Assembly (NCBI RefSeq): GCF_026210795.1
Contig: NC_089453.1
Location: forward strand, 1,552,501 to 1,616,500
Length of the DNA: 64,000 bases
Direction: 5' to 3'
From: Rhizophagus irregularis
Lineage: Eukaryota; Glomeromycota; Glomeromycetes; Glomerales; Glomeraceae
Both the position numbers and the translations under genes were made by a program. Of the stretch, positions 33,528 through 44,621 are shown one piece after another (position 1 is the first letter of the stretch; every line of letters begins with the position of its first letter). The notes under the pieces were generated by a model. The model made no database searches and was not told the origin of the DNA. It was given only the letters and a program-made list of their open reading frames with translations.

Positions 33528-35012
33528 CTACACGTTTATTTTTTTAATTACTCCTTCAATTTTATATTTATCAAACAGTTTCATATATGAATTATTTTTT
33601 CGATAAAAAAAAGTCTCTTCTAAAAACATGGAAACTGCAGGTCGTCCTTTCCACTTTTCAAGGAATGTTTCTAAAGTTTTTAAAGAAAACTTAATGCCAT
33701 AAGAAATTCTAATTTCTTTTAGATTTGTTGATGCTTCCCTAATTAACACATTTAACAAGTTATCTCCAAATTCTAACTCTCCCCCTGCTTCATAATATGT
33801 TTCTTTAAAATTTAATGATTGTAATTTTTGACATTTTTTAAGTAATTTTTCAAATTCAATAAAGTGTTTCTCCAATGATGGAAATGCAGGAATTGTTAAA
33901 TATTCAATTAAAAGACAATATTCGCAAATTGTACGAATAAAATTAAGAGAGTCATTATAAAAATTATCATAATTCCAGTGAAAATCATTAATCCTTAATT
34001 CTCTAAGACATAAGCTATTTTTAACCATGCAATTAATTTGATAACAATCTATAAAATCTATCTCTAGGATCTCAAGGTTACGATAAGCCACCATTTCCAA
34101 CTTTTTATTGAAATCATCATTATTTAAAAATATAGGAGAATCAATTTCTAATATTTTTAAATTATGAATTTCTAGAAGTGAATTTTGTAGAAATGTATAA
34201 TTAAATTCATTGTAAATATCGTAAAAATCCGAATGATCGTAATAATTATAACGAAGGTTTATATTAAAATGATTAAGAGTATTTGCATGTTTTTTTAATA
34301 TGCTAAAAATTTCTGTATAAGGATCTTCCAATCGTTCCCAATAATAATAATAATCATCATCAAACTCATCTACCCATTTAAAATATTTTAAATTTTTTTG
34401 AAATTCGATTAACTTAATAGTTCCCTGATTAACTTTTACTAAGTTTTTATTAATAACGATTATTCTTTGCATTTGTTGACAAATATTCGCTAATCTGTAA
34501 AAGTACCTAGAATCAATCAATGTATCACATGTTAATTCACAAAGTGATTCAAGACGAACCTTTGCTTCTGGATGATATACTATCTCATAGGTACCACATA
34601 TATTTAAGTACTTTATTTCTGGACATTTCTTTACCAATAAACTGTAAATTTCCTCTTGTAAAAGAAATCGATTATATTCTAATGATGATCCAATGGAAAT
34701 TATATCATCTATAACTTTTATATTGATATTCTTACAGAAAGACAAATAATCAAATGCAAGTGATTGGCCTAAAATTAGAATCCCTCTCTTTGTTAATAAT
34801 TCTTTAATATCATCGAATAAATAAGAAGTAATAATGGAGTATAAGGAAATTTTTTTATAATTAATAGAATAGCGCCAAGGATTCCTCCATAAGATTGGAA
34901 TCACGGTTTCACACCATATTCTATTAACCATTAGGCATGAAAAGAGGAATTTTGAATTATTTTGTAATTCCTCAAATATCAAGAAAAGTATATCTTTATT
35001 AAGTTTGGACAT
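33528..35012 (-). CDS. F-box/leucine-rich protein, 494 aa (copy E)
   Basis: Complete and intronless, MSKLNKDILFLIFEELQNN to VIKKINV. It is closest to copy D over the first third (shared FDDIKELLTKRGILILGQSL) but resembles copy C in the loop YWERLEDPY and in the C-terminal EETFFYRKNNSYMKLF, which suggests mosaic ancestry or gene conversion. The loop before YWERLEDPY has a run of Tyr after Asp (FDDDYYYY), a codon-repeat difference from C. F-box at about 3-47, leucine-rich region after. It probably recruits an unknown target to SCF. Confidence 0.9.
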   Translation of the reverse strand: MSKLNKDILFLIFEELQNNSKFLFSCLMVNRIWCETVIPILWRNPWRYSINYKKISLYSIITSYLFDDIKELLTKRGILILGQSLAFDYLSFCKNINIKVIDDIISIGSSLEYNRFLLQEEIYSLLVKKCPEIKYLNICGTYEIVYHPEAKVRLESLCELTCDTLIDSRYFYRLANICQQMQRIIVINKNLVKVNQGTIKLIEFQKNLKYFKWVDEFDDDYYYYWERLEDPYTEIFSILKKHANTLNHFNINLRYNYYDHSDFYDIYNEFNYTFLQNSLLEIHNLKILEIDSPIFLNNDDFNKKLEMVAYRNLEILEIDFIDCYQINCMVKNSLCLRELRINDFHWNYDNFYNDSLNFIRTICEYCLLIEYLTIPAFPSLEKHFIEFEKLLKKCQKLQSLNFKETYYEAGGELEFGDNLLNVLIREASTNLKEIRISYGIKFSLKTLETFLEKWKGRPAVSMFLEETFFYRKNNSYMKLFDKYKIEGVIKKINV

Positions 35013-35401
35013 TTTTTTTTTTGAATAAATAAAATGAAAATAATAAATAATGAAGTACGTTTTATATAAAACTCCGATGTGTGACCATTAAATGTTTCAT
35101 CGGAATATATATGGTAATAAATGTGGTTATACAGTTTAAAATTGGAAGTTTAAATAATGTAGATCAATCAGTAATTCGGTGACGTTAATTACTGATCCGC
35201 CTATAATTGGAAGTAAAAGTGAAGATCAAATGAAAGCTATATCTGTGTTACTATTTTATAATTGTGTAACATTTATCTCGTTTATATAATCAAGTACAAA
35301 ATACAAGGTTATTTTATATTATTAATATTCTGATTGACCCATTCAGTTGGTTACATTGTTTTTTAGCAGGGATCGTAATACAAATTTGTTCACCAATATC
35401 G
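35013..35401. repeat. F-box-associated spacer upstream of copy E
   Basis: Matches 32430-32790, with small deletions. It ends in TTTGTTCACCAATATCG, where the retroelement at 35402 interrupts it. The A-run leader and presumed core promoter of copy E lie at its left end. No ORF. Confidence 0.65.
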
Positions 35402-36166
35402 TTTATTTATTTTATTTATTTTATGTGAAGTTGGCAAGGTACATAAAAAGATATGAACGATCAAAGAAAGTTGCTAATTTAACATAGAACCTGTCATCCG
35501 TCAAGGCCATAGCCAGGGCAAACCCTTACTTCTAATTAAATGAAGAACCAGTCCAGTTCCTACCACTACCGATAAGGAACAGTGAGCACCTGGAATAAAA
35601 AGAAAGAAAAATAAATTGAACTAAATTAATTAAATTATATATATCTATAGTAAAAATTTAGAAGATGTAGGATAATACACATTGTAAATAAAACAATCAT
35701 CTATACAAATAGGAGAATTGGATGTGACAGTTTCATTTGACTCTAAATGGTCATAAAAGGGTCCGCTAGTATGTAAAAAATTAGGAAATCATTATGTAAT
35801 CTGAAATTCCTAAAATCATTATAGGGGATGACATATTTTTGATCATGATGGGTTGTTCGTATTAGTTCTAGTATTGTTGTTCAAAATAACTTCTTGATTT
35901 CTTCTTTGGTCGGTAAAATTTTTAGGATAATTCGCGAAACTTTTTTTCGATAGACCTAGATCGGAACGTCGAGTTTTCCATTTTTCATTGCGAATTTTCC
36001 AAAGGTTTTTAATTAATTTTGTACTAACACCATGTACAAAAGGAAGAAGGAAATTTAATATAGTCTTTGTTTTGTTAAAATGATTTCTAAAAATTCCCAC
36101 AAAATCGTTAGTAATATAAGACCGTAAAAAAAGGATGCATTGGTTCAGTTCTATATGCCCAACGAT
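35402..36166 (-). mobile_element. 5'-truncated non-LTR retroelement, 14-bp TSD
   Basis: GTTCACCAATATCG at 35388-35401 and GTTCACCAACATCG at 36167-36180 flank the insert, one mismatch in 14. The left end is (TTTA)n, which on the minus strand is an A-rich tail, so the element runs on the minus strand and is truncated at its 5' end (right side). It splits a spacer that is continuous in other copies. It encodes a short C-terminal fragment (listed separately) followed by about 440 bp of 3' untranslated sequence. Confidence 0.8.
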
Positions 36167-36178
36167 GTTCACCAACAT
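35843..36178 (-). pseudogene. Retroelement C-terminal fragment, 111 codons
   Basis: The open frame includes a basic helical stretch LIKNLWKIRNEKWKTRR, like the W.....R...W tail seen after the reverse transcriptase in fungal non-LTR elements. Its apparent ATG at 36176-36178 comes from the target-site duplication, not from the element, so this is not a real start. No enzyme motif remains. It is most likely the 3' end of an ORF2-type gene left by 5' truncation. Confidence 0.5.
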
Positions 36179-36238
36179 CGTAACCTTGTATATTTTTCAA
36201 TATATGACGCAATAAAGTCGTCATGTGATTGGACATTT

Positions 36239-36852
36239 AAATTTTACTGCGCCATTCGGAAAAAAAATATTTTAGCAAAATGAAAATTTAAAAATAATGC
36301 AAATAAATAATTACTCTTATGAAATTTATATTAATGGAATCAAACATTAATTTTTATTTTGTAAGTAGTTACATTTTTATAAGTGGATGCATCATTATTC
36401 TTTAAAAAGACAGAATATTATTCACTTTAATTTCTATTTAGTTGACAACTCTCCTGGTTGAATTAAAAAGGACAGTCAATTAATCTTGTGCCTTTGTCTT
36501 TTACGTGTTTATTCAGTGAGACCAAAAGAGTTATTGTAAACACCACCTCGATCACAACGAAGGTAATGTTTTTCAGTTCATCATGACGATCCTTATATAT
36601 GAGTTCTCTTTTTTACTAATGCATACCCTTGAGAATTTGAAAATGTTTGAGCAAAATTCATCTGCACCATTGTATATGGCAGGAGATGGGGAAGAATCTT
36701 AATAATTAAAGATAACAATTGTTTTTTAAGATAATTGTTAAGATAAAGCACAATAAAATGTAAAAAAAATCTATATTTGTTGTGGCTTGGCCTCGCAATA
36801 ATTTATGAGATCATTATTTCGTATATTTTTTCCGAATGGCGCAGTAAAATTT
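36239..36852. mobile_element. 614-bp TIR element
   Basis: AAATTTTACTGCGCCATTCG at 36239 is repeated in inverted form at the right end (CGAATGGCGCAGTAAAATTT, ending 36852), and the match runs a further few bases inward. No transposase is seen. The surrounding ATTT/ATTTA words are too simple to define a TSD. A related word, ACTGCGCCATAAAATG, recurs near 37000. It lies directly after the remnant of the F-box spacer. Confidence 0.7.
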
Positions 36853-38259
36853 ATTTTGTTTGTTCTGCCACCTCTTTTTCTAATTCAAGCTTCTTTTCTT
36901 CCCATTAACGTGATGTCTGCTCATTGCTGCGCGGAAGGGAGGAATTGTTGAGCTTCTTGAGAAAATCGCTAAAAACTTTTCTAAGTTTGTGGCCCACTAT
37001 ACTGCGCCATAAAATGTGCTACCGTTACCGGTTATGACGGTAAATAAGAGTCGGATAACTAGCGATATTATATCGTATAAACACTCGATTACCAACGGGA
37101 TTCTTACTCAATACTACCTATCCTGGTATTCCGGTATTGTTCGTTAAGAATCGTCAAGGTAAACAACTACAAATTATGATAAATAATAATACGCAGTGGT
37201 TATAATAACAAATGTTATATGGCTGTTAGAAACAACGTGTAATATTGACCAAATGTAAAATGATTTTATTAATAGATGTAAATTTCGGGTCTTTACAACA
37301 AGTGATAAAAGTGATAAGAAGGAATAGGAAATACATCTTAAAGATATTTAGCTACAAGACAACTACGGAAAAATAACTATGAGGGTAACTATTCTATCAA
37401 AGAGTTGGCAGAAGGTATATTTATATCTGATTTTTATCTAACTGTCATCTCTTTTTTCTGTCATCAAGGCAAAATCTAATCTATAGATGTCTTAGATGTC
37501 TATTGATGGGTTATTAATTTTCTATTGTCAAGGTTTCATCGTGATATATCGTAATATATCAATACGATTGTAAGCCACTTTAATAAAGTACAAATGATAA
37601 TTTTGGACGGTTAATTACTATTGAGCTAATTTCCCTACAATAACTTCTAATAAAATCTTATACATATAAACAATACAAATAAAGAAAATAAATAATATAA
37701 ACAATAATAATATGAATAAATGTAATAATACTACTTATATAAATATAATAAAATAAAATCAATATCTTTTATTAGGTTAATCTATTGTACGCAAATCAAC
37801 AGTAATATATCGATATAAATCGACACGTAATATCAGAAATTGACATGCACACAAATGTACTGTATTCATATCAGATCGTCATATATCATCGGAAATCATG
37901 TGAGCAAGATTTTGTGTAATACTACCCAGTCGGTCTCAGTGCGTTAATCCTCTCACTGTAAGTTAACAAATTTATGAAGTGTATTTTATCCGTATTTTGT
38001 GTCGCTTCTGTTAAAACCTTATAAAATTCCTGTGGCGTGTCAGCCCTATAAATTTTGTGTAGTAAAGTCTCGTTTAACTTGTAAAAACCCTTATAACACT
38101 CCTTCATGATCTTTGTTACTTCCTCCGCCGTTGTAGAAACTATATTTTCTGACATTTTTGTATATAGTTTAGCAGTTTTTATATAAAAAATTTGATATAT
38201 TTCTTACGTTAAAATTTTGGTCTGAAAGATCGGTGGAAAGAGTTCCGTTAATTATGTTT
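36853..38259. other. Intergenic, mostly without structure
   Basis: AT-rich except for a slightly GC-richer stretch at 36850-37150 with no open frame. One small ORF at 37922-38155 is listed separately. I see no other gene, RNA or repeat that I can name. Confidence 0.4.
37922..38155 (-). CDS. Hypothetical small protein, 77 aa
   Basis: MSENIVSTTAEEVTKIMKEC to ERINALRPTG. Its composition is balanced and amphipathic helical, with mixed codons (several G/C third positions), unlike the noise ORFs around it, which makes real coding plausible. No family is recognised. A GTGAGAGG word near its end could be a splice donor, so it may be a first exon. No upstream or downstream partner exon could be identified. 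Confidence 0.35.
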   Translation of the reverse strand: MSENIVSTTAEEVTKIMKECYKGFYKLNETLLHKIYRADTPQEFYKVLTEATQNTDKIHFINLLTYSERINALRPTG

Positions 38260-39433
38260 AGTATTTGTATTTACATAAATTTTATTCTTTATCATTATTT
38301 ATATGATAGCTTTTAATTGTCAACTGCTTTTCAAATAAAAATGAATGATGAATGATATTATTTGTTCCGTATTTACTTAATGGTAATTTAACAGATAAAT
38401 TTTATCAATTACACGTTACCATAATTTAACCTATAGTGTTTTAGTTTACTGTACATTTGTTACATCAATAAAGAAATTTGGTTCAAATAGAAATTTAAGC
38501 AAAACTGATATTTTAGAGACTCAATATAGGAACAAATTATGAACAAAAGTAATAGTTCAATTTGCGAATTATAAATGGTTATTTGTCCGGTAAAATACTC
38601 TGATTAACCAGTTTTTAACCGGTTGCTTTTTCCAACCCCTGGTTTGTTATCATGGTCACTTGTGCCTTAAATGATAGCGTAACCACCAAAAAAATTTGGG
38701 TAAGTATCCCATAAGATTATGATGTTATCGTCCAATTAGCCCAATTAGATTTACAAGCATTACCCCAAAAAAGTACTGGTCACATGACCATATAAAAATC
38801 ATCACATCTGTTACACCCTTAGTGTTTTTATTATTTATAGTTAGAGGTTATAACAGTTATTAGAAATTTATTAGAAATTGAACATTTGCGAATATTTCAT
38901 AGGCTAGCAAACTTGGTTCTAACCCATACAATCTCAATCTTTATTGAAGATGTAAAAAATTGACTATATATATTAATTTCTAAGGATATCCAGACTCTCA
39001 GTCGTCCATAGCCCTATGAAAAAGGAATTCCAAAATTTATCCTAATTGTAAAGCTCTCATTAGAAGCGTCAAATCTTTTAACCTCTTGTAACTAAAAATT
39101 GCACATGATTCTATTTTTATGATTTGTTGGCAAACCTGCTTATTGGGGTCCACTTGAAAAAATATTATCTTCTTCTGATAATAGAATAATAAAAATTAAA
39201 AATTAAAAAATAGATGATGTATTTATATTACTCCTGCCATCAGTGATTGCAATAATTTTGCTCGTATCCAGTACATTACGTTGGGGTGTACCATTAATCA
39301 AAACATATGTAAAGTAATCATATAGAGTTTATTATTAGAGATTTTTTGAAATGGTTTAATTTATGCTAGTTATGAATTGAATACCGGGTATTTTAGATTC
39401 ATTTGGATTTTTAGAAATAGATACCATTAAAAT
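38260..39433. repeat. Segmental duplication, copy 2 (partner 14876-15650)
   Basis: The left part (38260-38725) and the right part (about 39246-39433) match copy 1 in order. Between them is an extra segment of about 520 bp starting TTATCGTCCAATTAGCCC and ending near CTGCCATCAGTGATTG, absent from copy 1. It ends A-rich (AAAAATTAAAAATTAAAAAA), so it may be a short retroposed insert, but no target duplication is clear. After 39433 the two copies diverge; copy 1 goes on into array 2, which is absent here. Confidence 0.7.
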
Positions 39434-40977
39434 TTTCTATAATTTTAAAAATTCGATAAACCATCCATTATTAGTCTTTGTGCAATAATGAAAGATTAGA
39501 CAAATACCAATACACAAGAGCACAAAGAATAACGCTTTTTTGAAAATACTAAAGAAAATTATTTTTTTTTGTTGAGAAATATTTAAAGAAGCTAAAAGGC
39601 TTGAATTATTATTATTATTATTATTTTTGAAAAGGGAGGTATCATATGAAGAAACAACTGTCTCACAGAATTTGGAAAATAAACTTTTATATGATACTTT
39701 ACATAGTAAGTTTTAATTTAATTGATCCAACGTTACACCATTTATTGTCAGAAAGATGTGACATACTACCGTCATACCGAATATGTGCAATATTGGTTAA
39801 TCATGTAAGATTACCCTAATAAGCATTTATTTTGCTAAAAATTTTCTGGGATATATTGTATCTTCAAATTTAAATGACAAAATTTTTTAATTAAATTAAA
39901 AATCATAATAGTAGTTTGAATATTCTATTTCCTACCAGTATAGTTTAGTTCGAAGAGTGAGGCCCTATAAAAAATTTTATCTGTTATTTCTGTAAAAACT
40001 CTGTAAAAATGAGCCTTTCACAGATCCATTCACGGAAAATGCCAATAATTCGATAAATTCCGCGATATAAAGTTATTAATTCCGGAAATATGAGTCTTTT
40101 ACAGAAAAAAAGATGGAATATAAAAAACGGATTGACTTTTTTTACAGGAAGGTCTTGCATAACTGCTTAGTCTACTTTGTGGGATTAGATTCGCAATTCT
40201 AATAACCTGAATAGTCCCTGTATTCCTTTATGTATACTGTTAATGTTATAGATACTGATAACTACTCTTCTAAAAATAAAATAAAATAAAATAAATTTAA
40301 ATATTCTAGAACTTTCTGCATGATTATCATTATGACTTATTATGCATATTATTTATTCATAGTTGAGTTCACAGTCAATAAATTACTTTGAACTGAAATA
40401 TCATGACTAAATAATAAACAGACTTTTGATTTGATTTAAGATTATTCATATCAATGTGATATTTGCATTAACGTATCACTCTTACAATTACTAATTAAAT
40501 GTAATTATTCATATATATTGGTGTGTCAGTTTAAGTCATACTTTTTACAATTAGTCTTTTATTATATATATAAGATACCCTTTCTTTATTCCTTTCCTTT
40601 TAAATAAAAATAAAAATATTAAAATAAAAATAAATATTGTTAGCACTAGAAATAATTGATCAATATAAAAATAAAAATATTAAAATAAAAATAAATACTT
40701 AGCTATCAGTGCCTATTTTTTTGATTACCATATAATAATCCTGTAATGTATATTTTGTAATAATTGACAATATAATTCTATTATAATAATTTAATATATA
40801 TTAAAATACCATATTACAATGAAATGTAAAAAAATAATAATTTTGTAATATATGACAATTATCCTTTTATATTAATTACAATAATAATATTAAATATCAT
40901 ACTTGTTAATAGACTTATTAATATATATGTTATATTATAAATATTATTAAATTATATTCTGCATTTATTTATGTATT
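39434..40977. other. Intergenic, AT-rich, no supported gene
   Basis: No ORF of interest. There are (TTA)n near 39605 and a duplicated AAATAAAAATATTAAAATAA block near 40605 and 40667. I see nothing else I can support. Confidence 0.4.
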
Positions 40978-40985
40978 AATTATAC

Positions 40986-41966
40986 TAATGTTCCGGGCTA
41001 AACCATTTTACGATTGGCAAAACATTTCGTCTTGTAGGGTAAACTTCCGAAACTATGCCCAAACTTCCGTAACATGCCCAAACCTCCGTAATTTCCGAAA
41101 CATTTATTTTTAAATTACTTATATCTGGAATTTCCGAAACTTATTTATTGTGATTAAATGTAAAATAAAAAATAAAGTAAATTGAAGTTTAAAATTTATT
41201 GTTTGTTTATTGAATTCTTTATTATTATTAGCAAACAAACTTTACATATCATCAATTATTTTATCAGCTTCTATATCAGGGTCCCATTCTATACTACTTT
41301 CATTTTCTGATATAACTATATCTTGTATATTTTCCTCCTCCATATCTATATTGTCGCAATCTTCAATAATTTCGTCCAAATCTTTTATAAATGCATTTGC
41401 GTCCAAATTTAACTCTCTGCTAATTATAAAATCATCCTCCTCATCAAATATTCTTGCTTCTATATCATCACTTTCATAATCAACATCAATAACTTCAATA
41501 AGATCGTCACCTGGATTCAAACCAAAATATTACGAATTTCCTCATTTGTTTTTCCTATACCATAATATGACAATTCTTTGCATGCAAGTGGCCTCATAGT
41601 GACCGTCTGATACTTGTTCACCCTGTTTAGCGTAAGTTCCCCATACAAGTGACTTAGGCCTACCACCTAAATTTTTCGTTTTTTTATTTTCTTCACGTTG
41701 TAGTAAATCATCATCTGGTAAAAACTCTTGATATTCTAGTTTGCGAGTCTGCATCAAAATTTAAAGCTGCAGTTTCTGCAGTTTCTGCATGTTAGATAGG
41801 ACGATCATTTTCCTTTTTTAGGTTTCGGAGGTTATGAAAGTTATGGAAGTTTCGTCACATTTTGGAGGTTTCGGCAGTTTCGGATTTTCAACCAATGGCG
41901 AAACTAGTTTCATCAAGTTTCGGCGGTTTCGCCTGCAAATAGGTTTCAGTTTCGCCCAGAACATTA
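40986..41966 (-). mobile_element. hAT transposon, internally deleted, perfect 8-bp TSD
   Basis: AATTATAC flanks both ends (40978-40985 and 41967-41974), an exact 8-bp target duplication as made by hAT transposases. The terminal inverted repeats are TAATGTTCCGGGCTAAAC and, reversed, TAATGTTCTGGGCGAAAC (16 of 18). Subterminal GTTTCGG(A/C)(A/G)GTTT words repeat many times on the right arm and in inverse on the left (AACTTCCGAAAC, AACTTCCGTAAC), as expected for transposase binding sites. Only the two ends of the transposase gene remain, so it is a non-autonomous derivative. Confidence 0.85.
41242..41757 (-). pseudogene. hAT transposase remnant (BED finger start and acidic tail)
   Basis: Two ORFs on the minus strand. 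The first (41542-41757) has GGRPKSLVWGTYAKQGEQ and DGHYEATC, the start of a BED-type zinc finger as found at the N-terminus of hAT transposases. A frameshift then moves to SYYGIGKTNEEIRNIL. The second (41242-41520) is very acidic (ESDDIEARIFDEEDDF, EDCDNIDMEEEN) and looks like a C-terminal tail. The catalytic domain and the dimerisation region are absent, so it cannot be an active transposase. This fits an internal deletion derivative within the 8-bp TSD element. Confidence 0.65.
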
Positions 41967-41974
41967 AATTATAC

Positions 41975-42536
41975 CAACTAGTATCCATTGTTATTTCATC
42001 AACAGATCTCCATAATTCGATGAAAACCAATTTCTAATATAACCAATCTCTTTAACTTATTAGGATTTGATTTTGATATTTTAACATGTTCAACAAACGC
42101 TCCTAAGCTAGAATAATTCATAGCTCTTCCTTTTGATATTGTTTTCATATATAAACTTAATTAATTCATGCCATTATTTAGTATTTCACATAGGTTGATC
42201 AATGATCAGAAATCAGTAATAGCCTTTTTTATGGAAGTTTTGGTGGTCGATTTTCTGAACAAAAAAAACAGTGTTTGAACAATATTTTTATAGGGAGAAT
42301 TTAATTGTTAATCAGTAATTAAAATTTAAAATTTATAATATAAATAAGAAATTAAAAATATATTATCCATATTAGGAAGTATTTGTGTTTAAAAAAAATT
42401 AAGAAACTGAGATTTATTCGGTTATAGATAAAAATCTTTTATTATACTTTACTTCTCTTATAATTCACAATACATGAATATATAATTGATATTTCTATAT
42501 TTTATACTTCATAATTTCAGTATGTAATTGAATTAT
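41975..42536. other. Intergenic, 3' side of F-box copy F
   Basis: AT-rich; the right half (from about 42290) matches the spacer downstream of copy D at 30640-30900. No gene. Confidence 0.5.
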
Positions 42537-44018
42537 CTAAACGTTTATATCTTTAATAACTTTTTCAATTTTATATTTATCAAACAGTTTCATATATGAA
42601 TTATCTTTTTGATAAAAATAAGTGTTATTAAAATATAAGGAAACTGCAGGTCGTCCTTTCCACTTTTCAAGGAATGTTTCTAAAGTTTTTAAAGATAACA
42701 TAATGTCATAAGGAATTCTAATTTCTCTTAGATTTGCTGATGCTTCCCTAATTAACACATTTAACAAGTAATCTTCAAATTCTAAGTCTCTCCCTGCTTC
42801 ATAATATGCTTCTTTAAAATTTAATGATCGTAATTTTTGACATTTTTTAAGTAATTTTTCAAATTCAATAAAGTGATTCTCCGATGATGGAAATACAGGA
42901 ATTGTTAAATATTCAATTAAATAACAATTTTCACAAATTGTACGAATAAAATTAAGAGAGTCATTATAAAAATTATCATCATCATCATTCCAGTGAAATT
43001 CATTGATCCTTAATTCTCTAAGACATAAGCTATTTTTAACCATGCAATTAACTTGATAAATATCTATAAAATCTATCTTTAGGATCTCAAGGTTACGATA
43101 AGCCACCATTTCCAATTTTTTATTGAAGTTATCATTATTTAGAAATATAGGAGAATTAATTTCTAATATTTTTAAATTATGAAATTCTAGGAGTGCATAT
43201 TGTAAAAATGTATAATCAAAATCATCGTAAATATCGTAATAATCAGTAATGGAATACTCATAATGAAGGTTTATATCAAAATGATTAAGAGTATTTGTAT
43301 GTTTTTTTAATACGTTAAAAATTTCTGTATAAGGATCTTCCAATAATTCCCAATAATAATCTTCTTTAAATTCATCTACCCATTTAAAATATTTTAAATT
43401 TTTTTGAAATTCGATTAACTTAGTAGTTCCATGATTAACTTTTACTAAGTTTTTATTAATAATGATAATTCTTTGTATTTGTTGACAAATTTGCGCTAAT
43501 CTGTAAAAGTACCTAGTATCAATCAATGTGTCGCATGTTAATTCACAAAGTGATTCAAGACGAACCTTTGCTTCTGGAGGATATACTATCTCATAGGTAC
43601 CACATATATTTAAGTACTTTATCTCTGGACATTTCTTTATCAATAAACTGTAAATTTCCTCTTGTAAAAGAAATCGATTATATACTAATGATGATCCAAT
43701 GGAAATTATATCATCTATAACTTTTATATCGATATTTCTACAGAAAGACAAATAATCAAATGTAAGTGATTGGTTTAAAATTAGAATCCCTTTCTTTGTT
43801 AAGAATTCTTTAATATCATTGGATAAATAAGAAATAATAATGGAGTATAAAGAAATTTTTTTATAATTAATAGAATAGCGCCAAGGATTCCTCCATAAGA
43901 TTGGAATAACGGTTTCACACCATTTTCTATTAACCATTAGGCATGAAAAGAGGAATTTTGAATTATCTTGTAATTCTTCAAATAACAAAAAAAGAATATC
44001 TTTATTAAGTTTGGACAT
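42537..44018 (-). CDS. F-box/leucine-rich protein, 493 aa (copy F)
   Basis: Complete and intronless, MSKLNKDILFLLFEELQ to KVIKDINV. F-box at about residues 3-47 (VNRKWCETVIPILWRNPW), then the leucine-rich region (NLKILEINS, NLEILKIDF, LRELRI). The C-terminal half is nearest copy D (SLYFNNTYFYQKDNSYMKLF, KVIK), which agrees with the shared 3' spacer. The loop before LEDPY is short (FKEDYYWEL), and there is an extra Asp pair in EFHWNDDDDNFYND. The start follows an uninterrupted A-run. It is separated from copy E by about 7.5 kb of repeats. Predicted SCF adaptor, target unknown. Confidence 0.9.
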   Translation of the reverse strand: MSKLNKDILFLLFEELQDNSKFLFSCLMVNRKWCETVIPILWRNPWRYSINYKKISLYSIIISYLSNDIKEFLTKKGILILNQSLTFDYLSFCRNIDIKVIDDIISIGSSLVYNRFLLQEEIYSLLIKKCPEIKYLNICGTYEIVYPPEAKVRLESLCELTCDTLIDTRYFYRLAQICQQIQRIIIINKNLVKVNHGTTKLIEFQKNLKYFKWVDEFKEDYYWELLEDPYTEIFNVLKKHTNTLNHFDINLHYEYSITDYYDIYDDFDYTFLQYALLEFHNLKILEINSPIFLNNDNFNKKLEMVAYRNLEILKIDFIDIYQVNCMVKNSLCLRELRINEFHWNDDDDNFYNDSLNFIRTICENCYLIEYLTIPVFPSSENHFIEFEKLLKKCQKLRSLNFKEAYYEAGRDLEFEDYLLNVLIREASANLREIRIPYDIMLSLKTLETFLEKWKGRPAVSLYFNNTYFYQKDNSYMKLFDKYKIEKVIKDINV

Positions 44019-44300
44019 TTTTTTTTTTTTGAATAAACAAAAAAAATAATAATAATGATACTAATAAATAATGAAGTACATTTTATATAAAACTCCGATG
44101 TATGACCATTAAATGTTTCATCGGAATATATATGGTAAATGTAGAGTCAATAGAAAACCGGTTACAGGTTAAAATTAGTAATTTTAAATAATGTAGATCA
44201 CTATGGCTGATTTACCTATAATGGGAAGCAATAGTGAAGATCTACTGGGTAATGTTTGTTCACGCCAATAATAATGTCTGGCTATTTATAGTGATCAATC
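44019..44300. repeat. F-box-associated spacer upstream of copy F, truncated
   Basis: Matches the start of the other spacers (ATGAAGTACATTTTATATAA, ACTCCGATGTATGACCAT, TGTTTCATCGGAATATAT) but loses similarity by about 44210-44250. The rest of the module is absent; the sequence then leads to the acyltransferase pseudogene. Confidence 0.6.
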
Positions 44301-44621
44301 AAGGTACATGTACACACGTCATCGAACACAATCAAATCAAATAGGAACTCTCGTAATTTTTGGTCCACATCATATTTTTAATACTCCGAGAAAATAAGTA
44401 TATATAGAACGATGAAATTCAAAAAAAAATTTTTCAACAAGCGATTAAAAAAATAGATTTATATAAAATTTTAAATTCTCAATATACACATTATCTTTAT
44501 AGATATTTTGCATTTTTGTCATTTTTTTCGTAAATATAACATACAGAACATCATAGAGCATATCGGCATATTTCAACACTTCATTAAGTTATAGACTACA
44601 CACGTAGACACTACACCCAAA

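Noticed and set aside
1-44018. Reading the minus-strand F-box genes as a co-regulated operon-like unit
   Set aside because: Shared strand follows from duplication; spacers of 1-17 kb with transposons and other genes do not support a shared transcript.
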